From positions 18,073-82,072 of the forward strand of contig JAXDJV010000016.1 of NCBI GenBank assembly GCA_034667465.1: a DNA stretch of 64,000 bases, in the 5' to 3' direction. Both the position numbers and the translations under genes were made by a program. The DNA is from JAOBAU01 sp034667465 (GTDB taxonomy: Bacteria > Acidobacteriota > Thermoanaerobaculia > Gp7-AA8). The notes under the pieces were generated by a model that searched no databases, was not told the DNA's origin, and worked only from the letters and a program-made list of their open reading frames with translations. Below are positions 15,714-24,897 of this stretch, piece by piece; positions within the stretch are counted from its first letter, which is position 1; every line of letters begins with the position of its first letter.

Positions 15714-16804
15714 GCCGGAAACTTACCTACGACACCTGGCTCTTCGGCGCGGCGATGCTGATCGTCGTCGTCGGTCTGGTCATGATCTACAGCGCCTCGG
15801 CCATCATGACAATGCAGAAGGCCGGCTCCGACAACCCGTATTACTTCATCACGCGCCAGTGCATCTGGCTGCTCGCCGGCAGCGCGATCATGTTCGCGCT
15901 GATGCACGTCGACGTTCGCCGCCTGCGCGACCGCCGCATCATCTACGCGGCGATGGGACTCGTCCTTCTCGGTCTGATCGTCGCGCTCTTCCAGCCGCCC
16001 ATCAACGGCAAGCATCGCTGGATCGTGATGCCGTTCTTCCAGGTGCAGCCGTCCGAGTTCGCGAAGCCGGTCATCATCCTCTTCATCGCCTGGTTCCTCG
16101 CGAAACGCGAGGAACGAATCAACGAACTGACGACGACGCTGCTGCCGCTTGCGTGCGTCATCGCGCTTTTCACCGGACTGATCGTGCTCGAAGATTTCGG
16201 CACGGCGTCGACGATCGTGCTCGTCGCGGCCGGGATGATCTTCGCGGCCGGCATCGCCTGGAATCGCGTCGTGCTCTTTTCGATGATGGCCATTCCGGCG
16301 GCGGCGGCGCTCGCGCTCAGCGCCGCGTATCGGCGCGATCGGCTCTTCACGTTTCTCAACCCGGAAGCCGATCCGCTCGGCAAAGGCTTCCAGGCGATGC
16401 AGTCGCTGATCGCCATCGGCACCGGCGGCTTCCACGGACTCGGCATCGGCAACGGCCGGCAGAAACTCTTCTTCCTCCCGGAGCCGCACACCGATTTCAT
16501 CTTCTCGATCATCGGCGAGGAGCTCGGCTTCGTCGGTGCCATCGCGCTCATTGGTGCTTTTGCATTTCTGGTGTGGCGCGGCTTCCGCGTCGCGCGCTTC
16601 GCGCAGGAGCGTTTCGACTTTTACGCCGCGCTCGGCTTCACGCTGCTCATCGGCGTGCAGGCGCTGATCAACGTCAGCGTCGCGCTCTGCCTCCTCCCGA
16701 CGAAAGGGCTGCCGCTGCCGCTGGTCAGCTACGGCGGCTCGTCGCTCATCACGAGTTTGATCGCTGTCGGGATGCTGCTGAATCTTTCACAACAATCGAC
16801 CTGA
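15710..16804 (+). CDS. ftsW: Septal peptidoglycan polymerase FtsW
   Basis: 364 residues, SEDS family, about ten membrane segments. It polymerises lipid II at the septum together with FtsI. Motifs: MIYSASAIM in the first helix, QPSEFAKP in the fourth-helix region, the large-loop PEPHTDFIFSIIGEELGF with the catalytic Asp region, and the ending LPLPLVSYGGSS. The ATG at 15710 is chosen because the sequence before it belongs to the repeat at 15594-15697. murG follows after 7 nt. Confidence 0.95.
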   Translation: MSRKLTYDTWLFGAAMLIVVVGLVMIYSASAIMTMQKAGSDNPYYFITRQCIWLLAGSAIMFALMHVDVRRLRDRRIIYAAMGLVLLGLIVALFQPPINGKHRWIVMPFFQVQPSEFAKPVIILFIAWFLAKREERINELTTTLLPLACVIALFTGLIVLEDFGTASTIVLVAAGMIFAAGIAWNRVVLFSMMAIPAAAALALSAAYRRDRLFTFLNPEADPLGKGFQAMQSLIAIGTGGFHGLGIGNGRQKLFFLPEPHTDFIFSIIGEELGFVGAIALIGAFAFLVWRGFRVARFAQERFDFYAALGFTLLIGVQALINVSVALCLLPTKGLPLPLVSYGGSSLITSLIAVGMLLNLSQQST

Positions 16805-16811
16805 GGACGAC

Positions 16812-17918
16812 ATGGACGGGACGGGCGTGCAGACATTGATGATCGCGGGAGGTGGCACCGGTGGCCACATCTACCCGGCGATCGCCATTGCGCAGGAGTA
16901 CCTCGCGCGCAATGCGTCGCGCCGCGTCGTTTTCGTCGGCACCGAGAAAGGTCTCGAGACGAAGATCGTGCCGAAGGCCGGCTATCCGCTCGAACTGATT
17001 TCTGTCGGCGGACTCAAAGGCAAAGGCCTCGGCGAGACGTTGCGAAACATCTTCCGGCTGCCGCTCGGTTTCATCCAGGCATTCGGACTGATCGGCAAAC
17101 ATCGCCCGAATGTCGTCCTCGGTGTCGGCGGCTACTCATCGGGACCGGTGTTGCTCGCCGCCTGGCTGCGCCGCGTGCCGACGATCATTCACGAAGCGAA
17201 CGCGTTTCCGGGACTGACGAATCGGATGCTCGCGAAGTTCGTGAAGGCGGTCGCGATCGCGTTCGCCGAGGCCGCGCCGCGGCTCGGGCGCAGCGACGCC
17301 ATCGTCACCGGCAATCCCGTTCGCCGCGAGTTCTTCGAAGCGGGACGGCGCGAGATTGCGACGCCGGTCGACCGCAAACGGCTGCTGATCTTCGGCGGCA
17401 GTCAGGGCTCGCGCGTCATCAACGACGCCATGGCCGGCGCGCTGCTCTTCCTCGCGCGGCTGAAGGATCGCGTCGACGTCGTTCATCAGACCGGTCCGAG
17501 TGAACTGCCGAAAGTGCAGGAGGCGTATCGGACATCGGCGTTTTCGAACGCGCGTGTCGTGCCGTATCTCGATCCGATCGTCGATGAGATCGCAGCCGCG
17601 GACCTCATCGTCTGCCGCGCGGGAGCGATGACGATCGGCGAACTGGCCGCGGTCGGACGGGCATCGATCCTCATCCCGTTTGCTGCCGCGACCAACAATC
17701 ATCAGGAGCTGAACGCGCGTGTCGTGGAGCGCGCCGGCGGCGCCGTCGTCATCACCGAATCGGATCTTTCGCCCGAGCGCCTGGGGCTGACGATCAGCGA
17801 AATCATCAACGATCCGCCGCGCGCTGCGCGGATGGGAACGGCAGCGCGTTCGCTGGCCGTTCCGGACGCGACAAGAAATATCGCCGCTCTGCTCGAAAAA
17901 ATTCAGAGAAGTGAATAA
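16812..17918 (+). CDS. murG: UDP-GlcNAc:lipid I N-acetylglucosaminyltransferase
   Basis: 368 residues, GT28 family. It converts lipid I to lipid II on the inner face of the membrane. Motifs: GGGTGGHIYPAIAIA (lipid I site), GVGGYSSGP, HEANAFPGLTNR, GGSQGSRVIND, and the UDP-GlcNAc-binding CRAGAMTIGELAAVG followed by PFAAATNNHQ. GAGG precedes the ATG at 16812. Length is normal. It is followed by a 29-bp gap to murC. Confidence 0.96.
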   Translation: MDGTGVQTLMIAGGGTGGHIYPAIAIAQEYLARNASRRVVFVGTEKGLETKIVPKAGYPLELISVGGLKGKGLGETLRNIFRLPLGFIQAFGLIGKHRPNVVLGVGGYSSGPVLLAAWLRRVPTIIHEANAFPGLTNRMLAKFVKAVAIAFAEAAPRLGRSDAIVTGNPVRREFFEAGRREIATPVDRKRLLIFGGSQGSRVINDAMAGALLFLARLKDRVDVVHQTGPSELPKVQEAYRTSAFSNARVVPYLDPIVDEIAAADLIVCRAGAMTIGELAAVGRASILIPFAAATNNHQELNARVVERAGGAVVITESDLSPERLGLTISEIINDPPRAARMGTAARSLAVPDATRNIAALLEKIQRSE

Positions 17919-17947
17919 ACTTTCTTTTAAGCACGCCACTTAGGGAA

Positions 17948-19300
17948 ATGAATTTCGAACATATTAAAAAGATTCATTTCGTCGGAATCGGCGGGATCGG
18001 CATGAGTGGTATTGCCGAGATCCTGGCCGAATCGGGAGTGGCTGTCTCCGGATGCGACCTCCGTCGTTCCGCGGCGACCGAGCTGCTTGCGTCGCGCGGC
18101 GTGTCAATTTCCATCGGCCACGACCCCGCGCATCTCGATGGTGTCGACGCGATCGTTGCCACCGCCGCGGTGAAAGGAAAGAACGCGGAGATCGACGCGG
18201 CGCGCGAGCGCGGCATCCAGGTCATTCGCCGTTCCGAGATGCTCGGCGCGCTCGTGAATCAGAAGCGCTCGATCGGCGTGTCGGGAACGCATGGCAAGAC
18301 GACGACGTCGGCGATGATCGCGACCGTTCTCGAAACGGCCGGACTCGATCCGACCGTCATCGTCGGCGGGATGCTCCGCAACTTCGCGACGAACGCGAAG
18401 ACCGGACGCGGCGAGCTGCTCGTCGTCGAAGCGGACGAATACGACCGGACGTTCCATCAGCTGCATCCCGAGATCGCGGTCGTCACGAACATCGAAGCCG
18501 ATCACCTCGAGTACTACGGCGACTTCGACGCCATCATCGAAGCATTCCGCATCTTCGCCAACGGCCTCAAGCCGGGCGGCGTCGTTATCGGCTGCGTCGA
18601 CGATCCGGCGGTCGCGCAACTCCTCGACAACGTCAACATGCGTGTCGTCCGCTACGGGCTCTCCGAAGCGGCGGAGCTTCGCGCGATCAACCTTGCCTTC
18701 GACGAGCGCGGGCTCTCGTTCGAAGTCGCAGGCGTCGGCTTCTTCAAGCTGTTCGTGCCGGGCGAGCACAACGTCCGCAACGCGCTGGCCGCGATCGCGG
18801 TCGGCCTCGAGCTCGGACTCGACGCCGCGAAGATCTCGCACGGGCTCGCGCAATTCCTCGGTGTCGATCGCCGCTTCCAACTGCTCGGCGAATATCGCGG
18901 CGCGATCATCGTCGACGACTACGCGCATCATCCGACCGAAGTTCGCGCCACGCTCGACGCAGCACGCCGCGGCTATCCGACGCGCCGCATCGTGGCGCTC
19001 TTCCAGCCGCATCTCTTCTCGCGCACGCGCGACTTCGCGAAGGAGTTCGGCGAAGCGTTGCGCGGCGCCGACGTCGCGTTGCTCGCGCCGATTTACGCCG
19101 CACGCGAAGAGCCGATCGACGGCATCACGGCGCGGCTGATCATCGAGGCGGTCGACGGCATCGAGCTGATCGATCACGACAAGAACGGCATCGTCGACGA
19201 ACTGCGCACGCGACTCGTCGCGAACGATCTCTTCATCGCCATGGGTGCGGGCGACGTGCACGAGATCGCGGAAGCGCTCGTCGCGGGAGGAGGAGTATGA
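17948..19300 (+). CDS. murC: UDP-N-acetylmuramate:L-alanine ligase
   Basis: 450 residues. It adds L-alanine to UDP-MurNAc, the first peptide step. Motifs: VGIGGIGMSGIAEIL, P-loop GVSGTHGKTTTSAM, EADEYDRTF, TNIEADHLEYYG, and DDYAHHPTEVRAT. AGGGAA precedes the ATG at 17948. The end overlaps ftsQ (ATGA). In many cluster layouts murB and ddl stand between murC and ftsQ; here they are missing and the two genes are directly coupled. Confidence 0.96.
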   Translation: MNFEHIKKIHFVGIGGIGMSGIAEILAESGVAVSGCDLRRSAATELLASRGVSISIGHDPAHLDGVDAIVATAAVKGKNAEIDAARERGIQVIRRSEMLGALVNQKRSIGVSGTHGKTTTSAMIATVLETAGLDPTVIVGGMLRNFATNAKTGRGELLVVEADEYDRTFHQLHPEIAVVTNIEADHLEYYGDFDAIIEAFRIFANGLKPGGVVIGCVDDPAVAQLLDNVNMRVVRYGLSEAAELRAINLAFDERGLSFEVAGVGFFKLFVPGEHNVRNALAAIAVGLELGLDAAKISHGLAQFLGVDRRFQLLGEYRGAIIVDDYAHHPTEVRATLDAARRGYPTRRIVALFQPHLFSRTRDFAKEFGEALRGADVALLAPIYAAREEPIDGITARLIIEAVDGIELIDHDKNGIVDELRTRLVANDLFIAMGAGDVHEIAEALVAGGGV

Positions 19301-20142
19301 GCAGCAGCTACGAATCTGCTCGCTTCCTCCGTCCGCCGGACGTCGGCCGCATCCGCCGCAATCAGCGGCGCATTCACGCGCAACGCATTCTGATGATCGC
19401 GTTCAACGTGCTCGTCGTCGCCGGCGTGTTGCTGACCGCGCTCTGGATGTATCGCCGCACGCAGTCCGACGTGCGCTTCGCCGTGAAGGCGATCGAAGTG
19501 ACCGGCGCGACGCACACGCCGCACGCGGCGCTCGACGCCATCACGAAGCAGTACGCCGGACTCAATCTCTTCCGCATCGACATCGATCGCGTGCAGCGCG
19601 ACCTCGGCGGTCTGCCGTGGGTGAGCCGCATCGCCATCGAGAAGAAGCTGCCCGACACGCTGCGCATCATCATCGTCGAGCGGACGCCGGTGGCGCTGCT
19701 GCAGAGCGGCCACGATCTTCGTTACGTCGACGTGCAGGGCGTTGCGTTCGCCGATCTCTCGCCGACCGTCGGCGATTCCGATCTGCCGGTCATCACGCAC
19801 GCCAGCGGAGCGGAGCTCGTCCGGAGCGTGCGGCTCGTCGCCGAGCTTCGCGCGCACGATCCGCAGGTCTTCTCGCGCATCTCCGAGATCCGTCCGATTG
19901 CGCCGAACGGATTCGCAGTCTTCGATCGCCAGCTCGGTGCGTTCGTCTACGCGAACGGCGGCGATCTCTCCGCGAAGTGGCGGAGCCTCTACGGCATCGT
20001 CGAAGCCGAGCATCTCGGCCGCTCGGACATCGAATACGCAGACCTCAGATTCAACGACCGGATCATCGTCAAGCCGGTTCGTCCGATTACCGCCGCCACC
20101 GCGAGCGCTCGTACGAGCATCGCGGTTCAGATCACGAATTAG
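19297..20142 (+). CDS. ftsQ: Cell division protein FtsQ
   Basis: 281 residues. A bitopic protein linking early and late divisome parts. Order: basic cytoplasmic head, one membrane segment at about 32-51, POTRA domain at about 61-130 (FAVKAIEVTGATHTPHAALD), then the FtsQ beta domain with LPDTLRIIIVERTPVA. The ATG at 19297 has a GGAGGAG ribosome binding site and overlaps the murC stop. Identification rests on POTRA plus position before ftsA and ftsZ. Confidence 0.92.
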   Translation: MSSSYESARFLRPPDVGRIRRNQRRIHAQRILMIAFNVLVVAGVLLTALWMYRRTQSDVRFAVKAIEVTGATHTPHAALDAITKQYAGLNLFRIDIDRVQRDLGGLPWVSRIAIEKKLPDTLRIIIVERTPVALLQSGHDLRYVDVQGVAFADLSPTVGDSDLPVITHASGAELVRSVRLVAELRAHDPQVFSRISEIRPIAPNGFAVFDRQLGAFVYANGGDLSAKWRSLYGIVEAEHLGRSDIEYADLRFNDRIIVKPVRPITAATASARTSIAVQITN

Positions 20143-20154
20143 CAGGAGAAAGCC

Positions 20155-21384
20155 ATGCCCCGAACCGAAGAGAAGTACATCGTCGCGCTCGACATCGGGA
20201 CCTCGAAAGTGTGCGTGCTGGTGGGAGAGGTCAACGACCGCGGTCAGCTCGAGATCATCGGCAAGGGAACATCGCCGATGAAGGGGACGCGACGCGGCAA
20301 CATCATCAACCTCGATCAGGCCATCGACGCGGTGAAGAAAGCCGTCGATGAAGCCGAGGTGATGGCAGGGCTGCAGATCGAATCGGTGTTCGTGGGGGTG
20401 GCCGGCGATCACATTCGCTCGGTCAATTCGCGCGGTGTCGTCTCGGTGATGGGCAGACACAAAGAGATCGCGCGGGAGGACATCGAGCGCGTCATCGAAG
20501 CGTCGAAGTCGATCAACATCCCGACCGAGCTCGAACTGCTGCACGTCATTCCGCGCGAGTTCGTCGTCGACGGACAGGACGGCATTCACGATCCGCTCGG
20601 CATGACCGCGGCGCGGCTCGAAGCGAACGTGCACATCGTCACCGGCGCGCGGACGCACAACCAGAACGTGCTGACGTGCGTGAACAAAGCCGGCATCGCG
20701 GTGCAGGAGATCGTGCTCGAGCAGCTGGCGGCAGCAGAGGCCGTGCTGACGCATGACGAACGGGAGATGGGCGTGCTGCTGATGGACATCGGCGCCGGCA
20801 CGACCGACTACGCGGTCTTCCTCGAAGGCAACGTCGTGCACACGAATGTGCTGCCGGTCGGCGCGGGTCACTTCACGAGCGACATCAGCGTCGTGCTGCG
20901 CACGCCGATGGAAGACGCGGAGCGGATCAAGAAACGCTACGGCTGCGCGCTCGGCTCGCTCGTCACGGAAGACGATCCGATCGAAGTGCCGACCGTCGGC
21001 GGTCGCGCGCCGAAGATTCTTTCGAAGCACGAGCTGACCAACATCCTCGAGCCGCGTGCGGCGGAGATCGCGAAGCTCGTCTATCGCGACCTCGAGAAAG
21101 TCGGTCTCGACAAAGAGATCCGTTCGGGCGTCGTGCTCGTCGGCGGCGGTGCCGAGATGGAAGGCATGGTCGAGATGGTCGAGCAGGTCTTCAACCAGCA
21201 GGCGCGCAAAGGAACGCCGCGCGGATTCGGCGGACTGGCCGACACCGTGGCGGGACCGGAGTGGGCGGCGACGGCGGGACTGCTGCTGTGGGGCTTCCGC
21301 AGCCAGGCGAAAGTTCGCAAGCGTCCGGTGAAGGGTTTGGCGAAAGTCGCTCAGAGCTTCCGGCAGTGGTTTGCGACGTCGTAA
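20155..21384 (+). CDS. ftsA: Cell division protein FtsA
   Basis: 409 residues, actin fold. It tethers FtsZ to the membrane. Visible: phosphate-1 loop VALDIGTSKVCVLVGE, the FtsA-specific 1C domain, phosphate-2 DIGAGTTDYAVF, adenosine motif VLVGGGAEMEGM, and a basic, tryptophan-containing C-terminal helix (LAKVAQSFRQWFATS) that fits the membrane-targeting sequence. AGGAG precedes the ATG at 20155. The length is normal. Confidence 0.96.
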   Translation: MPRTEEKYIVALDIGTSKVCVLVGEVNDRGQLEIIGKGTSPMKGTRRGNIINLDQAIDAVKKAVDEAEVMAGLQIESVFVGVAGDHIRSVNSRGVVSVMGRHKEIAREDIERVIEASKSINIPTELELLHVIPREFVVDGQDGIHDPLGMTAARLEANVHIVTGARTHNQNVLTCVNKAGIAVQEIVLEQLAAAEAVLTHDEREMGVLLMDIGAGTTDYAVFLEGNVVHTNVLPVGAGHFTSDISVVLRTPMEDAERIKKRYGCALGSLVTEDDPIEVPTVGGRAPKILSKHELTNILEPRAAEIAKLVYRDLEKVGLDKEIRSGVVLVGGGAEMEGMVEMVEQVFNQQARKGTPRGFGGLADTVAGPEWAATAGLLLWGFRSQAKVRKRPVKGLAKVAQSFRQWFATS

Positions 21385-21393
21385 TAGAAGCAA

Positions 21394-21422
21394 TTGAAAA
21401 CGTGCATCAATAGGCGTAGCAT
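21394..21422 (+). promoter_or_regulatory. Sigma-70-like promoter for ftsZ
   Basis: TTGAAA (21394-21399), 17-bp spacer, TAGCAT (21417-21422) in the ftsA-ftsZ gap. Predicted initiation about 10 nt before the ftsZ ATG. A dedicated ftsZ promoter would let FtsZ levels exceed those of upstream genes. Confidence 0.55.
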
Positions 21423-21438
21423 CCGGAGAAACGAATAA

Positions 21439-22746
<1,308 letters not shown>

Positions 22747-22769
22747 TCGAACACACAGCACCTTTCGAA

Positions 22770-22818
22770 GGCGCATCCCTCAGTGCGCCGGCGGTTCAGG
22801 GGCGAGGGACCCTGAACC
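22770..22818 (+). ncRNA. Paired hairpins with complementary loops downstream of ftsZ
   Basis: Hairpin 1: GGCGCA (22770-22775) and TGCGCC (22784-22789). Hairpin 2: GGTTCAGGG (22793-22801) and CCCTGAACC (22810-22818). Loop 1 contains TCCCTC (22776-22781) and loop 2 contains GAGGGA (22804-22809), exact reverse complements, so a 6-bp kissing interaction is possible. A terminator follows 9 nt later. Could be a 3'-UTR-derived small RNA or a stabilising 3' end. Confidence 0.5.
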
Positions 22819-22827
22819 AACTGCTCC

Positions 22828-22864
22828 CCGGGGCACGGTCTTCCGCCGTGCCCCGGATTTTTTT
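22828..22864 (+). terminator. Rho-independent terminator of the dcw cluster
   Basis: CCGGGGCACGG (22828-22838) pairs with CCGTGCCCCGG (22846-22856), followed by A and seven T (22858-22864). An 11-bp GC-rich stem and long T-tract make this a strong terminator after ftsZ. Confidence 0.93.
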
Positions 22865-22871
22865 GCAGACG

Positions 22872-22902
22872 AAAAAAGGCACCGTCTCGCGACGGTGCCT
22901 TT
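22872..22902 (-). terminator. Terminator of the S74 protein gene (possibly bidirectional)
   Basis: AAAGGCACCGTC (22875-22886), loop TCGC, GACGGTGCCTTT (22891-22902). The six A at 22872-22877 become a T-run on the minus strand, so it ends the converging minus-strand gene 22924-24687. It may also act as a second stop for + strand transcripts. Confidence 0.88.
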
Positions 22903-22923
22903 CGTTTGTTGCGTGGCTTTCGA

Positions 22924-24687
22924 TTACTTCTTGTTCTGCATTTCGTCGAGGCGCGTCTTCAGTTCGTCGATCGTCTTCTGCTGATCTTTGACGACGCTGG
23001 TGAGCACGGCGACGATGTCCATCGAGCTGAGACCTTTGCGGTCCGTCGTGGCGACGAGATCCGGAACGTCCTCGGCGATGAAGCCGACGTGATGCTCGGT
23101 CGGCGCAACTTTGTACGTGTACGTCACCGGCTGCAGACCCTCGAGGGTCTTCTTCGCTTCCGCGGTCGGAAGGTCGACGATGTTGTCTTTCAGCGCGCGG
23201 CTGGAAGCATTCGTCCAGACGCCGCCGCTCGAAAGCGTCGCGCCGTTGCTGTGATGGATTGGCGAAGTCGGCGTGATGCCGATGCCGATGAAGCCGCCGC
23301 CGGCGTTCAGGATCATGTTCGTGGCAGTGCCGTTGGTGGTGAGGACGGAGATGTCGCCGTTGTCAGGACCGATGCGAACGATTTTGTTCGTGCCGTTCTG
23401 CGTGAGGTTCGCGGTATCGCCGATCCAGAGCTGGCGATTGCCGGTGCGGTTCACGCCGAGGAGGAGGCCGACGCCGTCAGTCGACGTGTTGGCTGCGGCG
23501 AGGAACTCCTGGCCGGTGAGGGCCACGCGCGCGGCGAGCTGCGTCGAATCGTTGACGTTCATTCGCGAGGTGCCCGGCGATGCGGTACCGATGCCGACGT
23601 TACCGTTTGCGGCGATGTCGATCGAGCTGGTCGGCGCGCCCGGACGGATGCGGAACGACAGGCGCGAGCCGCCGGTCAGGTCGCGCACGAAGAAGTTCGC
23701 TTCGTTCGCGCCGATGTCCCACGTCTGTGCCGTAAAGCCGCTGGCGTTGGTCTGTTCGAAACGGACTGCCGGCGTATCACCGGTGGTCATATGCAGATCG
23801 AGTCCCGGAGCAGAGTTGCGGAAGCCGACCTTGCCGGTGCTGTCGACGAAGACGGCATTCGTCGGTGCGGCACCCTTGACGGTGAAGGGAACGGTCGCAG
23901 CGGTGAGGTCCTCGATCGAGAACTTGTTCAGGCCGCCGCTCGCCGAATCATTCGCGGTGATCTGCCAGTCGGTCGCCGGGAAACCGGTCGACGTGCTGGT
24001 GTCGTCGAAGTGGATGCGGAGGTTGTTCTCTTTGAGGCGGATCGTGTCGAAGCCGAACGATTCGTTGTTGACGCAATCGAGACCGACGCAGAGGCTTCCC
24101 TGCACGATCTGATCGTCAGCGACGACGTTGTCGAACGCGCGGATCGGCGCGCCGTGCGACGTGGTCGACGCCGTGGCAGTCGTCGTCGAGACGGCCGACG
24201 CGCTGACCTGCGCCGGAGCTTTCGGTTCCTGCGAGTCGCTGGAGACGAACGCGCCGTGAGAGACCATCAGTCCGCCCGACTGTACTGCCGGGTTGCCGAG
24301 GCCGTTCTCGCGGGTGATGCGTCCGATCGTTTCGTCGTCACCGGCTGCGCGCGCGTCGGCGAGCTGCTGGCGAACTTCCTTCGAGATGCGCGGAATCGCG
24401 CGCAGTTCCCACGAGTACGAACCGTCCGGATTCTCAGTGGTGATATCGCGAAGACTGAGCGAGGGATTCTTTCCCGCGGGGAACGTCTTGGTGAAGTAGA
24501 AACCGTCCGGACCGGTCACGGAGAGAGTCATCCGTTCGGCGTCGCCGATCGGCTGCCATTCGACGGAGCTGATGCTCGAAGCCATACGCGCGAGCGGTTT
24601 GTCCGCGGCCAGTGCGAGCACCGGCAGTGCGGCCATCACCAGGACGATGAAAAGGGTTCGAAGAGAGCGAGAGCGGACCTGATTCAT
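22924..24687 (-). CDS. Secreted S74-domain (intramolecular chaperone) fibre-like protein
   Basis: 587 residues: signal peptide (TLFIVLVMAALPVLALAAD), a beta-rich N-terminal part, a Thr/Ser/Ala linker (SASAVSTTTATASTT), repeated short beta segments such as ANGNVGIGTASPG, and a C-terminal S74 peptidase/chaperone domain with SSRALKDNIVDLP, HVGFIAEDVPDLV, then a coiled coil KDQQKTIDELKTRLDEM. S74 domains help trimeric fibres fold and often cleave themselves off; the Ser at the SSRALK site would be the candidate. No phage genes surround it, so it is probably a chromosomal surface protein. AAGGAG precedes the ATG. Confidence 0.8.
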   Translation of the reverse strand: MNQVRSRSLRTLFIVLVMAALPVLALAADKPLARMASSISSVEWQPIGDAERMTLSVTGPDGFYFTKTFPAGKNPSLSLRDITTENPDGSYSWELRAIPRISKEVRQQLADARAAGDDETIGRITRENGLGNPAVQSGGLMVSHGAFVSSDSQEPKAPAQVSASAVSTTTATASTTSHGAPIRAFDNVVADDQIVQGSLCVGLDCVNNESFGFDTIRLKENNLRIHFDDTSTSTGFPATDWQITANDSASGGLNKFSIEDLTAATVPFTVKGAAPTNAVFVDSTGKVGFRNSAPGLDLHMTTGDTPAVRFEQTNASGFTAQTWDIGANEANFFVRDLTGGSRLSFRIRPGAPTSSIDIAANGNVGIGTASPGTSRMNVNDSTQLAARVALTGQEFLAAANTSTDGVGLLLGVNRTGNRQLWIGDTANLTQNGTNKIVRIGPDNGDISVLTTNGTATNMILNAGGGFIGIGITPTSPIHHSNGATLSSGGVWTNASSRALKDNIVDLPTAEAKKTLEGLQPVTYTYKVAPTEHHVGFIAEDVPDLVATTDRKGLSSMDIVAVLTSVVKDQQKTIDELKTRLDEMQNKK

Positions 24688-24784
24688 GGTGTTCTCCTTG
24701 TTGGTGAGTCAATGCGTGCGTCCGGTCGGTGCCCCCAATGGCGCCTGCCTTATTCACGTCCCTCAGTGACTCGGAAGAGTTGCT

Positions 24785-24812
24785 ATTGAACTACCGAGAG
24801 GTCGCTTTTCAA
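24785..24812 (-). promoter_or_regulatory. Possible promoter of the S74 protein gene
   Basis: Read on the minus strand: TTGAAA (24812-24807), 16-bp spacer, TTCAAT (24790-24785). It would give a leader of about 90 nt. The rest of the 210-bp gap 24688-24897 holds a CCTGTGGC/GCCACAGG hairpin (24832-24855) without a T-tract and otherwise nothing I can name. Confidence 0.35.
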
Positions 24813-24883
24813 TCTTCCGGAAAAGAATGTCCCTGTGGCTCCTGAGCGCCACAGGTGCGGCCCGCCGTCACGACCACGACCAG

Positions 24884-24889
24884 TAGAAT
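24884..24889 (+). promoter_or_regulatory. -10 box (TAGAAT) of the YfhO-like gene
   Basis: TAGAAT ends 8 nt before the ATG at 24898, with no Shine-Dalgarno sequence between, as at the M20 gene (4569). Leaderless transcription is likely. Confidence 0.45.
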
Positions 24890-24897
24890 GGCGCGCG

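Noticed and set aside
22924..24687. Prophage remnant, because of the S74 tail-fibre domain
   Set aside because: No capsid, terminase, integrase or tail genes are near, and the protein has a Sec signal peptide.
22906..24789. A 627-codon plus-strand frame opposite the S74 protein
   Set aside because: It runs through the terminator and ribosome binding site of the opposite gene and shows shadow composition; the minus-strand gene has clear domains.
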